Below, one piece after another: positions 47,094 to 55,958 of a stretch of DNA of 64,000 bases. The DNA comes from Rhizobiales bacterium 2SD (GTDB lineage: Bacteria > Pseudomonadota > Alphaproteobacteria > Rhizobiales > Beijerinckiaceae), in assembly GCA_005502805.1 (NCBI GenBank), contig SCMY01000005.1:62001-126000 (forward strand), read 5' to 3'. The position numbers were made by a program, and so were the translations under genes. The notes below the pieces were generated by a model, which saw only the letters and a program-made list of their open reading frames with translations, did no database searches and was not told the DNA's origin. Each line of letters starts with the position of its first letter. The first letter of the stretch is position 1.

Positions 47094-48839
47094 TCAGATC
47101 CGCCAGGGCAGGATGTTGGCCGGCAGCTTGCGGCCGAGCGCGTCGAGCCCGAGCATCACGGCGAGAATCACGACGCAGGCGCTGATCGCCACCGCGGCGG
47201 CTTCGCCGGCGAGCCCGGCTTCCTTCAGGCTGAACAGCACGACGCCGAGCGTCTCGGTGCCGGACGACCAGAGCAGGGCCGAGACGGTGAGCTCGTTGAA
47301 GGCGACGAGGAACACCATCAGCCCGCTGACGGCGGCGGCCGGCGCCAGTATCGGCGTAACGATGAAGCGCAGCATCTGCCAGAGGCTGACGCCGTCGAGC
47401 TTGGCGGCTTCCTCGTGATGCGCCTCGATCTGCGCCATCGCCGCGACCGGAGCCTTCAGCGCCAGCGGCAGGAAGCGGGCCATATAGGCGAAGAGGATGA
47501 TGAACGGCGTGGCGTAGATGCTGACGCCGATCAGTGGCAGCGGCTTCAGGAACATCAGGATGCAGGCGATGGCGAGCACGACGCCCGGCAGGGCATAGGG
47601 CAGTTCGATGACGACGTCCACGACCCGCCGGAGCTTACCCATGCGCCGCTCCAGCCCGTAGGCGAAGGCGATCGAGAGGAAGGCCAGCAACACCGCGGCC
47701 GAGCCGGCGAACAGGAAGGAGTTGCGGAAGGCCCGCACCGTCACGTCCTGGCGCAGCAGCACCTCGGCGAACTTGTCGAAGGTGAGGTTCTGCCAGGTGA
47801 GCGCAACTCCGAGCGCCGGCGTCAATGCTTCGCCGAGCAGCGCAAGCAGAGGTAGGCCGAGCTTGACCGCGATCAGTAGCCAGAGCCCGGCCTCGACGAG
47901 GAGCCTTGCGGGTCCAAGCTGCCAGAAGGGCTGCAATGGCCGCTCGATCTCGACCTTGCCGCCGCCGCGACGCGTCGCCATCAGGCCGGCGACGATGCCG
48001 AGGCCGGCGACGAGCGCGACCAGCAGTGACAGGGCCGCTGCATCGGACAGACCGGCCGGGCCGAAGCTCGATAGCCTGCGATAGATCAGGGTCGGCAGGG
48101 TGAGGTAGTTCACCGGCAGGCCGAGCAAGGCCGGGATGCCGAAATTGCCGATGCCGGCGACGAAGGCGAGCAGCGCCGCGGCGATGATCTGCGGCCGCAG
48201 CACCGGCAGCAGGATGCGCCCGACGATGGTGGCGGGCGCCGCCCCCTCCATCTGCGCCGCCTCGACCAGCGCCTGCGGCACACTGCGCAGGCCGGTCCAG
48301 AGCGTGATCGCCACCAGCGGCGCATGATGCAGCGCCATTACCAGGATGATGCCGCCGCGCCCGAGCAGGGGATTGGGCGTGCCGGGCGCCGGGGCGAGCC
48401 CGAGCATGCCGAGCAAGGCCGAATTCGGCGCGAACAGACTGAGGAAAGCCAGCGCTGCCACCTGTGGCGCGATCATCATCGAGAAGACCAGCGCGAATGC
48501 GAGCGGGCGTTTGCCGCGCACATCGGTGACGGCGAGCAGGACTGCTGCGGTCCCGCCGATCAGCAAGGCGCCGAGCGCTGACAGGCCGGCCGTCTCGAAG
48601 GTGTGCATGGTCGCGTTGACCGCGGCGCGGCTACTGATCTCGGCCAAGGCCGCCTCAGGCGCGAACTCCCAGCCCGGCGCGAAGGCGGCGGCGAGCAGGC
48701 GCAGGAACGGCAGGGCGCCGAACAGCACTGCGCAAAGCAGCACCAGAGCCGGCAGGCCGAGGCCGGTCGGCAAGGTGAACTTCGGCAGGACCGGGCGGAT
48801 GCCGGTCTGCCGGAGCTCTGCTGGCGCTGCGAGCGTCAT
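47094..48839 (-). CDS. ABC transporter permease, fused double domain (FbpB/iron type)
   Basis: 581 residues with about twelve membrane helices in two homologous permease halves, as in ferric-iron and 2-aminoethylphosphonate permeases. EAA loops are seen as VEAAQMEGAAPATIVGRILLPVLRP in half one and HEEAAKLDGVSLWQMLRFIVTPIL in half two. It is downstream of its binding-protein gene (31-base gap). No ATP-binding subunit follows. Confidence 0.9.
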   Translation of the reverse strand: MTLAAPAELRQTGIRPVLPKFTLPTGLGLPALVLLCAVLFGALPFLRLLAAAFAPGWEFAPEAALAEISSRAAVNATMHTFETAGLSALGALLIGGTAAVLLAVTDVRGKRPLAFALVFSMMIAPQVAALAFLSLFAPNSALLGMLGLAPAPGTPNPLLGRGGIILVMALHHAPLVAITLWTGLRSVPQALVEAAQMEGAAPATIVGRILLPVLRPQIIAAALLAFVAGIGNFGIPALLGLPVNYLTLPTLIYRRLSSFGPAGLSDAAALSLLVALVAGLGIVAGLMATRRGGGKVEIERPLQPFWQLGPARLLVEAGLWLLIAVKLGLPLLALLGEALTPALGVALTWQNLTFDKFAEVLLRQDVTVRAFRNSFLFAGSAAVLLAFLSIAFAYGLERRMGKLRRVVDVVIELPYALPGVVLAIACILMFLKPLPLIGVSIYATPFIILFAYMARFLPLALKAPVAAMAQIEAHHEEAAKLDGVSLWQMLRFIVTPILAPAAAVSGLMVFLVAFNELTVSALLWSSGTETLGVVLFSLKEAGLAGEAAAVAISACVVILAVMLGLDALGRKLPANILPWRI

Positions 48840-48870
48840 CGCGTCGGTACCGATGTTGGCCTGTCTGGCC

Positions 48871-49857
48871 TCAGCCTTCGAAGATCGCGCTGAAGCGCTT
48901 GCGGGCGGCCGGCTCGTCGGCCAGCGCCTTGGCGGCGTCGAACGGCATCAGCTTGATCGCGCCGCGCACCGGGTAGCCCGCCGGCAGGGCGACATCCGGA
49001 TGGGCCGAGACATAGCCCTGCTTCAGCACGAGCTCCTGGCCGTCCTTCGAGATCAGGAAATCGACCAAGGCCTTGGCGGCCTCCGGATTCTTGCTGCTCT
49101 TCAGGATCGCGACCGGCTCGCTCACCGCCGAGACGCCTTCCTTCGGGAAGACGAACTCCACCGGCGCGCCCTTGGCCTTCTCGCGGATCGGCATGAAGTC
49201 GACGATCATGCCGTAGAGCTTCTCGCCGGTGGCGACCTGGCGCAGGATGTCGCCATTGGCGCCGGCGGCGAGCGCGCCGTTCTTCTGTAGGTTCTCGTAG
49301 AAGCTCCAGCCGCCCGGCAGGTTGCCGGTCAGCGTGATCGTGTGGATCATCGCGGCGCCCGAGTTCAGCGGGCTCGGCATGGCGAGCTGATTCTTGGCCT
49401 CGGGCTTGGCGAGGTCGAGCCAGCTCTCCGGCTTCAGCGCCGCCTTGGTGTTGTAGACGATGCCGGTGGTGATCAGCTTGGTCGCGAACCACATCTTCGC
49501 GGGGTCGTGCACGCCGGCCGGGAAGGCGGAGACGTCGGCCTTGTCATGGGCGAGCAGGCGGCCTTCCTTCTTCAGGCCTTCCATGGTCACGGCGTCGGCG
49601 ATCAGGAGGACATCGGCCTGCGGAGCGCCGGCTTCGATCTCGGCCCGCAGCTTGGCCATCACGCGCGGCGTGCCGTCGCGGACGAAGCTGATCTCGACCT
49701 TGGGGTATTTCGCCTTGAAGGCGTCGATGGTCTGCTGGGCATCCGTGTTGGGCTGGCTGGTGTAGAGCACCAGCTTGCCTTCGACGGCGCCGGCGGCATT
49801 GATGGCCGGGAAGGCCAGCCCGAGCGCGAGGAGGGCGGTGGCAGCAAGGGCGCGCAT
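48871..49857 (-). CDS. ABC transporter substrate-binding protein (iron/phosphonate type)
   Basis: 328 residues from ATG 49857. The signal peptide MRALAATALLALGLAFPAINAAGA precedes a family-1/Fbp-like binding fold: KLVLYTSQPNTDAQQTIDAFKAKYP, then DVLLIADAVTMEGLKKEG. Ligand is not certain; ferric iron, 2-aminoethylphosphonate or a similar anion are possibilities. I see no clear pair of Fe-binding tyrosines. Confidence 0.85.
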   Translation of the reverse strand: MRALAATALLALGLAFPAINAAGAVEGKLVLYTSQPNTDAQQTIDAFKAKYPKVEISFVRDGTPRVMAKLRAEIEAGAPQADVLLIADAVTMEGLKKEGRLLAHDKADVSAFPAGVHDPAKMWFATKLITTGIVYNTKAALKPESWLDLAKPEAKNQLAMPSPLNSGAAMIHTITLTGNLPGGWSFYENLQKNGALAAGANGDILRQVATGEKLYGMIVDFMPIREKAKGAPVEFVFPKEGVSAVSEPVAILKSSKNPEAAKALVDFLISKDGQELVLKQGYVSAHPDVALPAGYPVRGAIKLMPFDAAKALADEPAARKRFSAIFEG

Positions 49858-50125
49858 ATGAAACTCCGCTGGTCTGCCGCGCGGCGAGGGCGCGCGAGCG
49901 TCAGGATATGGATCGTGCGGCGCGGGGTAAGCTGCACTCATGACACATCCGTGACATCATCCTCTTTGACGCGGCCGGGCTGCGCCGTCAAAGGCGATTC
50001 ACGCAGGTCTTGCGGTAGGGGGGAGGAAGCGGCCGATCGGGCATCGCATGAAAATCGTGCAACCCAGCCGCTTGTGAGTTGCATGGCTCATCGACTAGTG
50101 TTTATGAGGAGCGGGCAAAAAAGCT

Positions 50126-50145
50126 CAATTTAAACGTTTGAAATG
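50126..50145 (+). promoter_or_regulatory. LacI-family-like operator upstream of the sugar ABC operon
   Basis: A 20-bp dyad with 8 of 10 symmetric positions is centred on the perfect core AAACGTTT (50132-50139), with the central CpG typical of LacI/GalR operators. It ends 10 bases before the start codon and touches the ribosome-binding site GGGAGG. No LacI-type regulator gene is in the window. Confidence 0.55.
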
Positions 50146-50155
50146 GGAGGTTACC

Positions 50156-51535
50156 ATGAAATCCGTGCGCTCTCTGGCTGCCGGCGCAGCCTTGGCCGCC
50201 ATCGCTGCCGGCTGGTCCGGAGCAGCGCTCGCCCAGGAGACGGTGACGGTCTGGTTCACCAAGGGCTTCTACAAGGGCGAGGACGATGCGCTGCTCGCTG
50301 TTGTAGACAAGTTCCAGAAGGCGACTGGGGTCAAGGTCGACCTCTCCCTCTACGCGACCGAGGATTGCGTCACCAAGTCGGTCGGCGCCGTCCAGGCGGG
50401 CACGCCGCCGGATGTCGGCTTCTGCACCACCTATGATTTCCGGACCACCGGCCAGTGGGCCTTCGAAGGCAAGCTCGAAGACGTCACCGACGTGCTGGAG
50501 CCGATCAAGGCGCAGATTCAGCCGCAAGCGCTGGCGACCACCTTCCTGATGAACGACAAGACCAAGAAGAAGGCCTATTACGCCTTCCCGGTCCAGCAGC
50601 AGATGATGCACATCACCTACTGGAAGGACATGCTGGAGGAGGCCGGTTTCAAGGAAAGCGACATCCCGAAGGGCTGGGACGGCTACTGGGATTTCTGGTG
50701 CGACAAGGTCCAGGGCGCGCTGCGCTCCAAGGGTAAGCGCATCTACGCCGTCGGCCACCCGATGGGCGTCGCCGCCTCCGACACCTTCTACTCCTTCCTG
50801 ACCTTCGCGAACGCCCACAACGCTAAGATCGTCGACGAGGACGGCAAGATCGTGCTCGACCAACCGGCCAACAAGGCGGCGATGGTCAAGGCGGTGAAGG
50901 ACTATTCCAACATCTCCCAGCGCGGCTGCACCCCGCCGTCCTCGGTGAACTGGCTCGATCCCGACAACAACGTCGCCTTCCACAACCGCACGACGGTGTT
51001 GACCCACAACGCCACGATCTCGATTGCGGCCAAGCATCTCGACGATATGAACAACGCCGCGCTCACCCAGGAGCAGCGCGATCAGGCCAAGAAGAACTAT
51101 TACGACAACATCCGCACGGCCGAGTTCCCGAACAAGCCGGACGGTTCGCCGATGACCAACCTCGCCGCGGTCAAGACCGCCGTCGTCTTCGCCGACGGCA
51201 AGAACAAGAAGCGCGGCAAGGAATTCATGGCCTTCATGATGAAGGACGAGAACCTGCGTCCCTTCGTCGAGGGCTCGGTCGGTCGCTGGTTCCCGACCAC
51301 GGTCGAGGCTGCCAAGGCGGACTTCTGGACCGGCGCGGATCCGCACCGCAAGATCGTCTACAAGCAGTACACGGACGGCACCGTGCCGTTCCAGTTCGTC
51401 TACAACTACAAGTTCACCACGGTGAACGCCGAGAACGTCTGGGCCAAGGCGGTCAACCGCGTCGTCCAGGACAAGATCTCGCCCGAGCAGGCGGTCGACG
51501 AGATGATCGCCCGCATCAAGCAGATCGCCGGCTGA
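50156..51535 (+). CDS. Carbohydrate ABC transporter substrate-binding protein (CUT1 type)
   Basis: 459 residues from ATG 50156 with GGGAGG upstream. A signal peptide (LAAGAALAAIAAGWSGAALA) ends before QETVTVWFTKG. The mature protein is a family-1 sugar-binding fold (DKFQKATGVKVDLSLY, GTPPDVGF, VQQQMMHITYWKDMLEEAGF). The specific sugar or polyol is unknown. Two permease genes follow on the same strand. Confidence 0.9.
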   Translation: MKSVRSLAAGAALAAIAAGWSGAALAQETVTVWFTKGFYKGEDDALLAVVDKFQKATGVKVDLSLYATEDCVTKSVGAVQAGTPPDVGFCTTYDFRTTGQWAFEGKLEDVTDVLEPIKAQIQPQALATTFLMNDKTKKKAYYAFPVQQQMMHITYWKDMLEEAGFKESDIPKGWDGYWDFWCDKVQGALRSKGKRIYAVGHPMGVAASDTFYSFLTFANAHNAKIVDEDGKIVLDQPANKAAMVKAVKDYSNISQRGCTPPSSVNWLDPDNNVAFHNRTTVLTHNATISIAAKHLDDMNNAALTQEQRDQAKKNYYDNIRTAEFPNKPDGSPMTNLAAVKTAVVFADGKNKKRGKEFMAFMMKDENLRPFVEGSVGRWFPTTVEAAKADFWTGADPHRKIVYKQYTDGTVPFQFVYNYKFTTVNAENVWAKAVNRVVQDKISPEQAVDEMIARIKQIAG

Positions 51536-51638
51536 CGCCGGCCTAACGCAAGCCGACATATACGGCATCCCGCGGCGCAAGCGCACGCGGGATGCCGGCC
51601 CGTCTCTGGAGACGGGGCATCCGAGGGAGAACAAGAAG

Positions 51639-52526
51639 ATGACCACGGCAGCGATGGCTCCCCCCGCAACCGTTTCAAGCAATGCAACCTCGGGACAGGC
51701 GCGCGACCGCGTGCTCTGGGGCGTGCTCATGCTCGCGCCCTATCTCCTGGTCTTTGCGGTGATGGTGGTCTACCCCGTGGCCTACGGCCTCTGGCTCGGC
51801 CTCAACTGGCAGTCCTACAAGGCGCTCTTCGCCGACCCGATCTTCATCCGCACGATGGTCAACACCGTCGTCTTCCTGTTCATCGCAGTGAACCTGAAGT
51901 TCATCATCGCGATGATGCTGTCGGGCTTCTTCGTCCAGCAACGCGCCTGGGTCCGCATCATCCTGGTGCTGTTCATCCTGCCCTGGGCGGTGCCGTCGAT
52001 CCCGACCATCCTGTCCTTCCGGATCATGCTCAATCCCGAGAACGGCATGATCAACCAGCAGCTGTTCCAGTGGTTCGGCATCGTCGAGGGCCCGGGCTGG
52101 CTGACCGACCCGACGCTGGCCTTCGCCAGCTCGATCCTCGTCCATATCTGGAAGTCGCTGCCGTTCTGGACGCTGATCCTCGTCACCGGCCGGCTCGCCA
52201 TCGCGCAGGACCTCTACGAGGCCGCCAGCGTCGACGGCGCCAACAAATGGCAGCAGTTCCGGTTCATCACCTGGCCGTCGCTGGCGACGCTCTACGTCAC
52301 CTCGACGCTGCTCTCGATGATCTGGACGCTCGGCGACTTCAACAGCGTCTACCTGCTCACCGGCGGTGGCCCGGGCGATCTCAACCACGTGCTGGCCACG
52401 CTCGGCATCCGCTACATGCGCAACAACAATCTCGACTTGGGCATCGCCTCGATCATCTGCGCGATGCCGCTGATCCTTCCCATGGTCTGGTTCATGGTGA
52501 AGCGTCTCTCGAAGGGAGCCGAATGA
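51639..52526 (+). CDS. Carbohydrate ABC transporter permease (MalF-like)
   Basis: 295 residues with six membrane helices. The EAA loop is LYEAASVDGANKWQQFRFITWPSL near residue 190, as in CUT1 inner-membrane subunits. The stop overlaps the next permease gene. Confidence 0.92.
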   Translation: MTTAAMAPPATVSSNATSGQARDRVLWGVLMLAPYLLVFAVMVVYPVAYGLWLGLNWQSYKALFADPIFIRTMVNTVVFLFIAVNLKFIIAMMLSGFFVQQRAWVRIILVLFILPWAVPSIPTILSFRIMLNPENGMINQQLFQWFGIVEGPGWLTDPTLAFASSILVHIWKSLPFWTLILVTGRLAIAQDLYEAASVDGANKWQQFRFITWPSLATLYVTSTLLSMIWTLGDFNSVYLLTGGGPGDLNHVLATLGIRYMRNNNLDLGIASIICAMPLILPMVWFMVKRLSKGAE

Positions 52527-53362
52527 TGAAAAAGGTTCTCGACGAGGGCAAGCTGATCCTGATCGCTATTCCCGTCCTGATCTGGACGCTGCTGCCGATC
52601 TATCATCTCTTCGTGCTGTCGATCTCGACGCAGGAATCGATGCTGGCCGGCAGGCTCTGGCCGGAGAAGCCGACGCTGCAGAATTTCCAGATCGTCTTCA
52701 ACCAGCAGCACTATTACCTGACGAATTTCTGGGTGCAGCTGTTCAACAGCTTCATGATCGCGATCGCGACCGGGCTGATCACCCTGTTCATCGCGACCTG
52801 CGCCGCCTTCGCCATCTCGCGGCTGAAGGCGCCGGGCGGCCGCTCGATCATGAATTTCGCCCTGGCGACCTATCTGATCCCGGCCGCCTTCCTCGCCATC
52901 CCCATGTACAAGGCGATGGGCACCTTCGGGCTGCTCAACACCCGCGTCGCGCTGATCCTCGCCATGGTGGCGCTGGCCTCGCCCTATGCGATCTGGGTTC
53001 TGAAGCAGGCCTCGGACAAGCTGCCGAAGGAGCTCGACGAAGCGGCGATCATGGACGGAGCTAACTCGCTGCAGCTCTTCCGGCTGGTCTACCTGCCGCT
53101 GATGAAGCCTTCCATGGTGGTGATCGGCATCTATGCGCTGCTGCTGGCTTGGAACGAGTATCTCTATGCCTTCCTGCTGCTCTCCAGTGAAAGGGCGGTG
53201 CCGCTTGCCGTCGGTCTCGGCCTCTTCCTCTCGGCCGACGATGCGCCCTGGAATCTCCTGATGACCGCGGGCCTGATCTACGCCATTCCGCCGGCGGTGA
53301 TCTATTACGGCTTCCGCAAGAATATGGTCTCGGGCCTGACTTCCGGCGCCGTAAAGAGTTGA
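52523..53362 (+). CDS. Carbohydrate ABC transporter permease (MalG-like)
   Basis: 279 residues from ATG 52523 (a second ATG is the next codon). Six helices and the EAA loop ELDEAAIMDGANSLQLFRLVYLPLMKP identify a MalG-type permease. A much longer frame runs upstream inside the MalF-like gene and is rejected. No ATPase gene follows. Confidence 0.92.
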   Translation: MMKKVLDEGKLILIAIPVLIWTLLPIYHLFVLSISTQESMLAGRLWPEKPTLQNFQIVFNQQHYYLTNFWVQLFNSFMIAIATGLITLFIATCAAFAISRLKAPGGRSIMNFALATYLIPAAFLAIPMYKAMGTFGLLNTRVALILAMVALASPYAIWVLKQASDKLPKELDEAAIMDGANSLQLFRLVYLPLMKPSMVVIGIYALLLAWNEYLYAFLLLSSERAVPLAVGLGLFLSADDAPWNLLMTAGLIYAIPPAVIYYGFRKNMVSGLTSGAVKS

Positions 53363-53379
53363 AACTAGGTAATAATTTC

Positions 53380-53397
53380 AACCTCGGAGCTGAGGTT
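53380..53397 (+). terminator. Candidate terminator after the sugar ABC operon
   Basis: AACCTC-GGAGCT-GAGGTT forms a perfect 6-bp stem 18 bases after the MalG-like stop. Only a short T-run follows, so termination is probable but not certain. Confidence 0.45.
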
Positions 53398-53480
53398 TCG
53401 CTCTAGCTCCGGGGTGAGCTTGGGTTGTTCTGCTCGTTGGTGGCTGATACTGAGCGCCCGTCTCGGTCCCAAGGAGTGAA

Positions 53481-55400
53481 ATGGCGCTCGCCCTGTCGAC
53501 AAAATCTTCAAACCTGGCCCAGGGCGTGCTGACAAGCCTGTTCCGGTACTGGTTCAGGCCTGGTGGTGAAATCTCGCTTGCGGTTGTTCGCATAGCGATT
53601 TTCCTCGCGCTCAAGACTGTCCTGCTCGTGCAGTTCCCAACGGCGGAAGCGGTTGAGCTGTTTGTTCGGGCCGCCCAGCCGGACAGCTATATCCCTAAAG
53701 GCATCCTCAAGCTGCTCGGGCCCTTGCCGTTCTCGGCAGAGTTCATGAGCGGCATTTGGTGGGTTGCCTATGTCGGCTGCCTCTCGGCCATCGTCGGCTT
53801 TCTCACGCGGCCGGCGATGATTCTCGCAAGCCTGTCGACGCTGGTGCTGACGTCATTCGGAACGTCGTTCCAAGTTTATTGGTCGCACGGTTACAATGTA
53901 AATCATCTCGCCGCGCTCGCCTTCATGTTCGCTCCGGCGGGAGCTTCGTTGTCGATCGACCGCATCCTGACCAGGTTGTTGCCTGCTTGGCCATTCGGCC
54001 GCCCCGCCGAGCGATGCGGCTACTATTGGCCGTTGCTACTCTCGCAATTCGCCGTCGCGCTATTCTACTTCGGAGCTGCATGGGCCAAATTCTACAATGG
54101 CGGATTGCATTGGGCGATCGGCGACAATATGCGGATCATGGTTGGTATAACCTGGAACCACCCATATTATTTCAAAGAGCCGACGTGGCTGATCACGCAG
54201 CTGCTCAATAATAAGCTGCTATGGCAAGCTGCTGCGGTTGTTCATTTATTTTCTCAGATCCTGCCGATGACGGCGATGTTCTTTGTACGCCGCCCCGCTG
54301 TGCGATTTCTTGAGGGGATGATATTCCTCTCTGGAATTTACGGCCTCTATTATGTCATGGCGGTCTGGAATCCGCAGTGGCTTCTGTTGACGGCGGTTTT
54401 CGTCGATTGGGAGTGGGTTGCAGCAACGCTTCGCCGATGGCTGGGCCAACTCTCGGCCGTTGGCGCCATGTTCGCCGACCGCCTCGCCACCGTGCTTCGG
54501 CCCTGGATACTGCCGGAGAGCTTTGTTTTCGGCGTGCATGGTGGCACTCCGGATGCGCAGTCGCAACCAGTGCGGATGACCGCGGACAAGGTGATCAAGC
54601 TAGCCGGCATCAGCCTTTTCATCGGCTACGGCCTGTGGGTGCCGGCATTCCAAAGTGGCGAAAAGCATCTGAACTACCCGTTTTCCTCATTCGCGTTCTA
54701 TTCGACGGTCTATGCTCTGCCTCCCTATGACACGCACCGCCACTTTACCTTCCTCGTAGGCGGCATCCGGGTGCGGACAGATGGGTGCGAGAGCATCAAG
54801 GGGCCTGCACTCCCCAAGGGGGAGACGCCGATCTTCGATTGCCGGGATGGGCTGACGGAGTACGACCGCCGGCGTCGCTTCAACAACGCCCTCCATGAGC
54901 AGTACCGCGCCAACACCGTCCCTGGCATCGAAGCGGCAATCAGGATGTTCATCGAGGACAACGAGATTCGCTATCCCGGATCCGTTCCCGATAATGCCCG
55001 CATCGAACTGCTCGCTCGGCTCTGGCAGTATCCGCCCTATCCCGCACGGCTCGAGCCTGCCATTACGTTCGAGGCTTTGAGGGGCGTCCGACTGCCGGAC
55101 GGGCGCATCCTTGCCGCGGTGGCCACCATGGTGCCAAAGGCCAAGATGGTGCAGGCCGTGCAGATCGAGGCGATTTCGGGCTTCCGGAAGCCGGTCGTGA
55201 CGATCTACGGCTACAAGGACCCTTGGTATTCTTATGGCAAGCAGCCTCGCACCGTTCTGCCGGGACGTTGGCTGGATGACAGGGCTTTCGAGGTCGACCT
55301 GCGCAGGACAGGTCATCCGCTGTACACGACGATCGGGATCAAGGAAGAAGGCACGGACGAGGAGTTCGAGTTCTGGGGGCCGATTCTCTACGGCGACTAG
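53481..55400 (+). CDS. HTTM domain (vitamin K-dependent gamma-carboxylase-like) membrane protein
   Basis: 639 residues, start supported by AAGGAG five bases upstream. The N-terminal ~310 residues carry several membrane helices with HTTM-like segments (LKTVLLVQFP, YWSHGYNVNHLAALAFMFAPAG, FYFGAAWAKFYNGGLHWAIGDNMR). A large soluble C-terminal region (~330 residues, with LPPYDTHRHFTFLVGGIRVRTDGC) has no family I recognise. Base composition is visibly more A/T-rich than neighbours in places (for example near 53880 and 54200), which fits lateral acquisition. It converges on a DCC thioredoxin-like gene. Confidence 0.78.
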   Translation: MALALSTKSSNLAQGVLTSLFRYWFRPGGEISLAVVRIAIFLALKTVLLVQFPTAEAVELFVRAAQPDSYIPKGILKLLGPLPFSAEFMSGIWWVAYVGCLSAIVGFLTRPAMILASLSTLVLTSFGTSFQVYWSHGYNVNHLAALAFMFAPAGASLSIDRILTRLLPAWPFGRPAERCGYYWPLLLSQFAVALFYFGAAWAKFYNGGLHWAIGDNMRIMVGITWNHPYYFKEPTWLITQLLNNKLLWQAAAVVHLFSQILPMTAMFFVRRPAVRFLEGMIFLSGIYGLYYVMAVWNPQWLLLTAVFVDWEWVAATLRRWLGQLSAVGAMFADRLATVLRPWILPESFVFGVHGGTPDAQSQPVRMTADKVIKLAGISLFIGYGLWVPAFQSGEKHLNYPFSSFAFYSTVYALPPYDTHRHFTFLVGGIRVRTDGCESIKGPALPKGETPIFDCRDGLTEYDRRRRFNNALHEQYRANTVPGIEAAIRMFIEDNEIRYPGSVPDNARIELLARLWQYPPYPARLEPAITFEALRGVRLPDGRILAAVATMVPKAKMVQAVQIEAISGFRKPVVTIYGYKDPWYSYGKQPRTVLPGRWLDDRAFEVDLRRTGHPLYTTIGIKEEGTDEEFEFWGPILYGD

Positions 55401-55433
55401 GCCCGAAACCCAATTGGGTTTGGAGCCTAGTCG
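55394..55433. terminator. Bidirectional terminator palindrome holding both stop codons
   Basis: CGACTAGGC (55394-55402) pairs with GCCTAGTCG (55425-55433), and inside it AAACCC-AATT-GGGTTT (55406-55421) pairs fully; only two of 18 pairs fail. The TAG stop of the HTTM gene (55398-55400) and the TAG stop of the convergent DCC gene (55427-55429 on the minus strand) sit symmetrically in the outer stem. Confidence 0.8.
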
Positions 55434-55879
55434 TTCAACTGACGCCGCCCCAGGAGCCTGAGAACGAAATTGCGCCCGGCTCGGAGTGCCGGGTAAAGCG
55501 CGCGGCTGATCGTTGGGCTCGAGAAGACTAGCTTGTTCAGGCGCGGCGCCAGGCCGGTCTCCGAGCCGTGCCGCGCCATGAGATACACCGCGTCCGGCCC
55601 CTCGTAGACCTGTCCATTCCAGAAGACCAACATGCCTTTATCGATATCGAGGCCTGCCTGTTTGGCCGTGCGGACATCGTCGAGATGTTGACGGGCGTCG
55701 ACGAGAGAAACGGTTCCGACCTCGGATCGTAGTTTTTGGAGTGCGACGAAGTTCGAGCAGAATGGGCACTCGCCATCGTAGACGATGACCATGTCCGCGC
55801 TCGGCCGTCCGAAGCTTGTCGCTGGCAAGGTCGATTCCGCGATGATCATGCCGGGTCCCGTTCTGCGTTCTCCTCTCAT
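55427..55879 (-). CDS. DCC family thiol-disulfide oxidoreductase (DUF393)
   Basis: 150 residues from the first ATG; ATG 55849 or 55792 are possible, the last placing the start right at the fold. The DxxCxxC motif is in VIVYDGECPFCSNFVAL, followed by GMLVFWNGQVYEGPDAVYLMARHG, which are the DCC family hallmarks. DCC proteins are thioredoxin-like and often neighbour HTTM genes, as here. Confidence 0.85.
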   Translation of the reverse strand: MRGERRTGPGMIIAESTLPATSFGRPSADMVIVYDGECPFCSNFVALQKLRSEVGTVSLVDARQHLDDVRTAKQAGLDIDKGMLVFWNGQVYEGPDAVYLMARHGSETGLAPRLNKLVFSSPTISRALYPALRAGRNFVLRLLGRRQLND

Positions 55880-55958
55880 GTAATATCTGCGCCTTCACGC
55901 AAAAGGGGCGTTGCCGTATGACTGGAGCAGCTCAGATCACCCTATCGACAGGTTAGAG

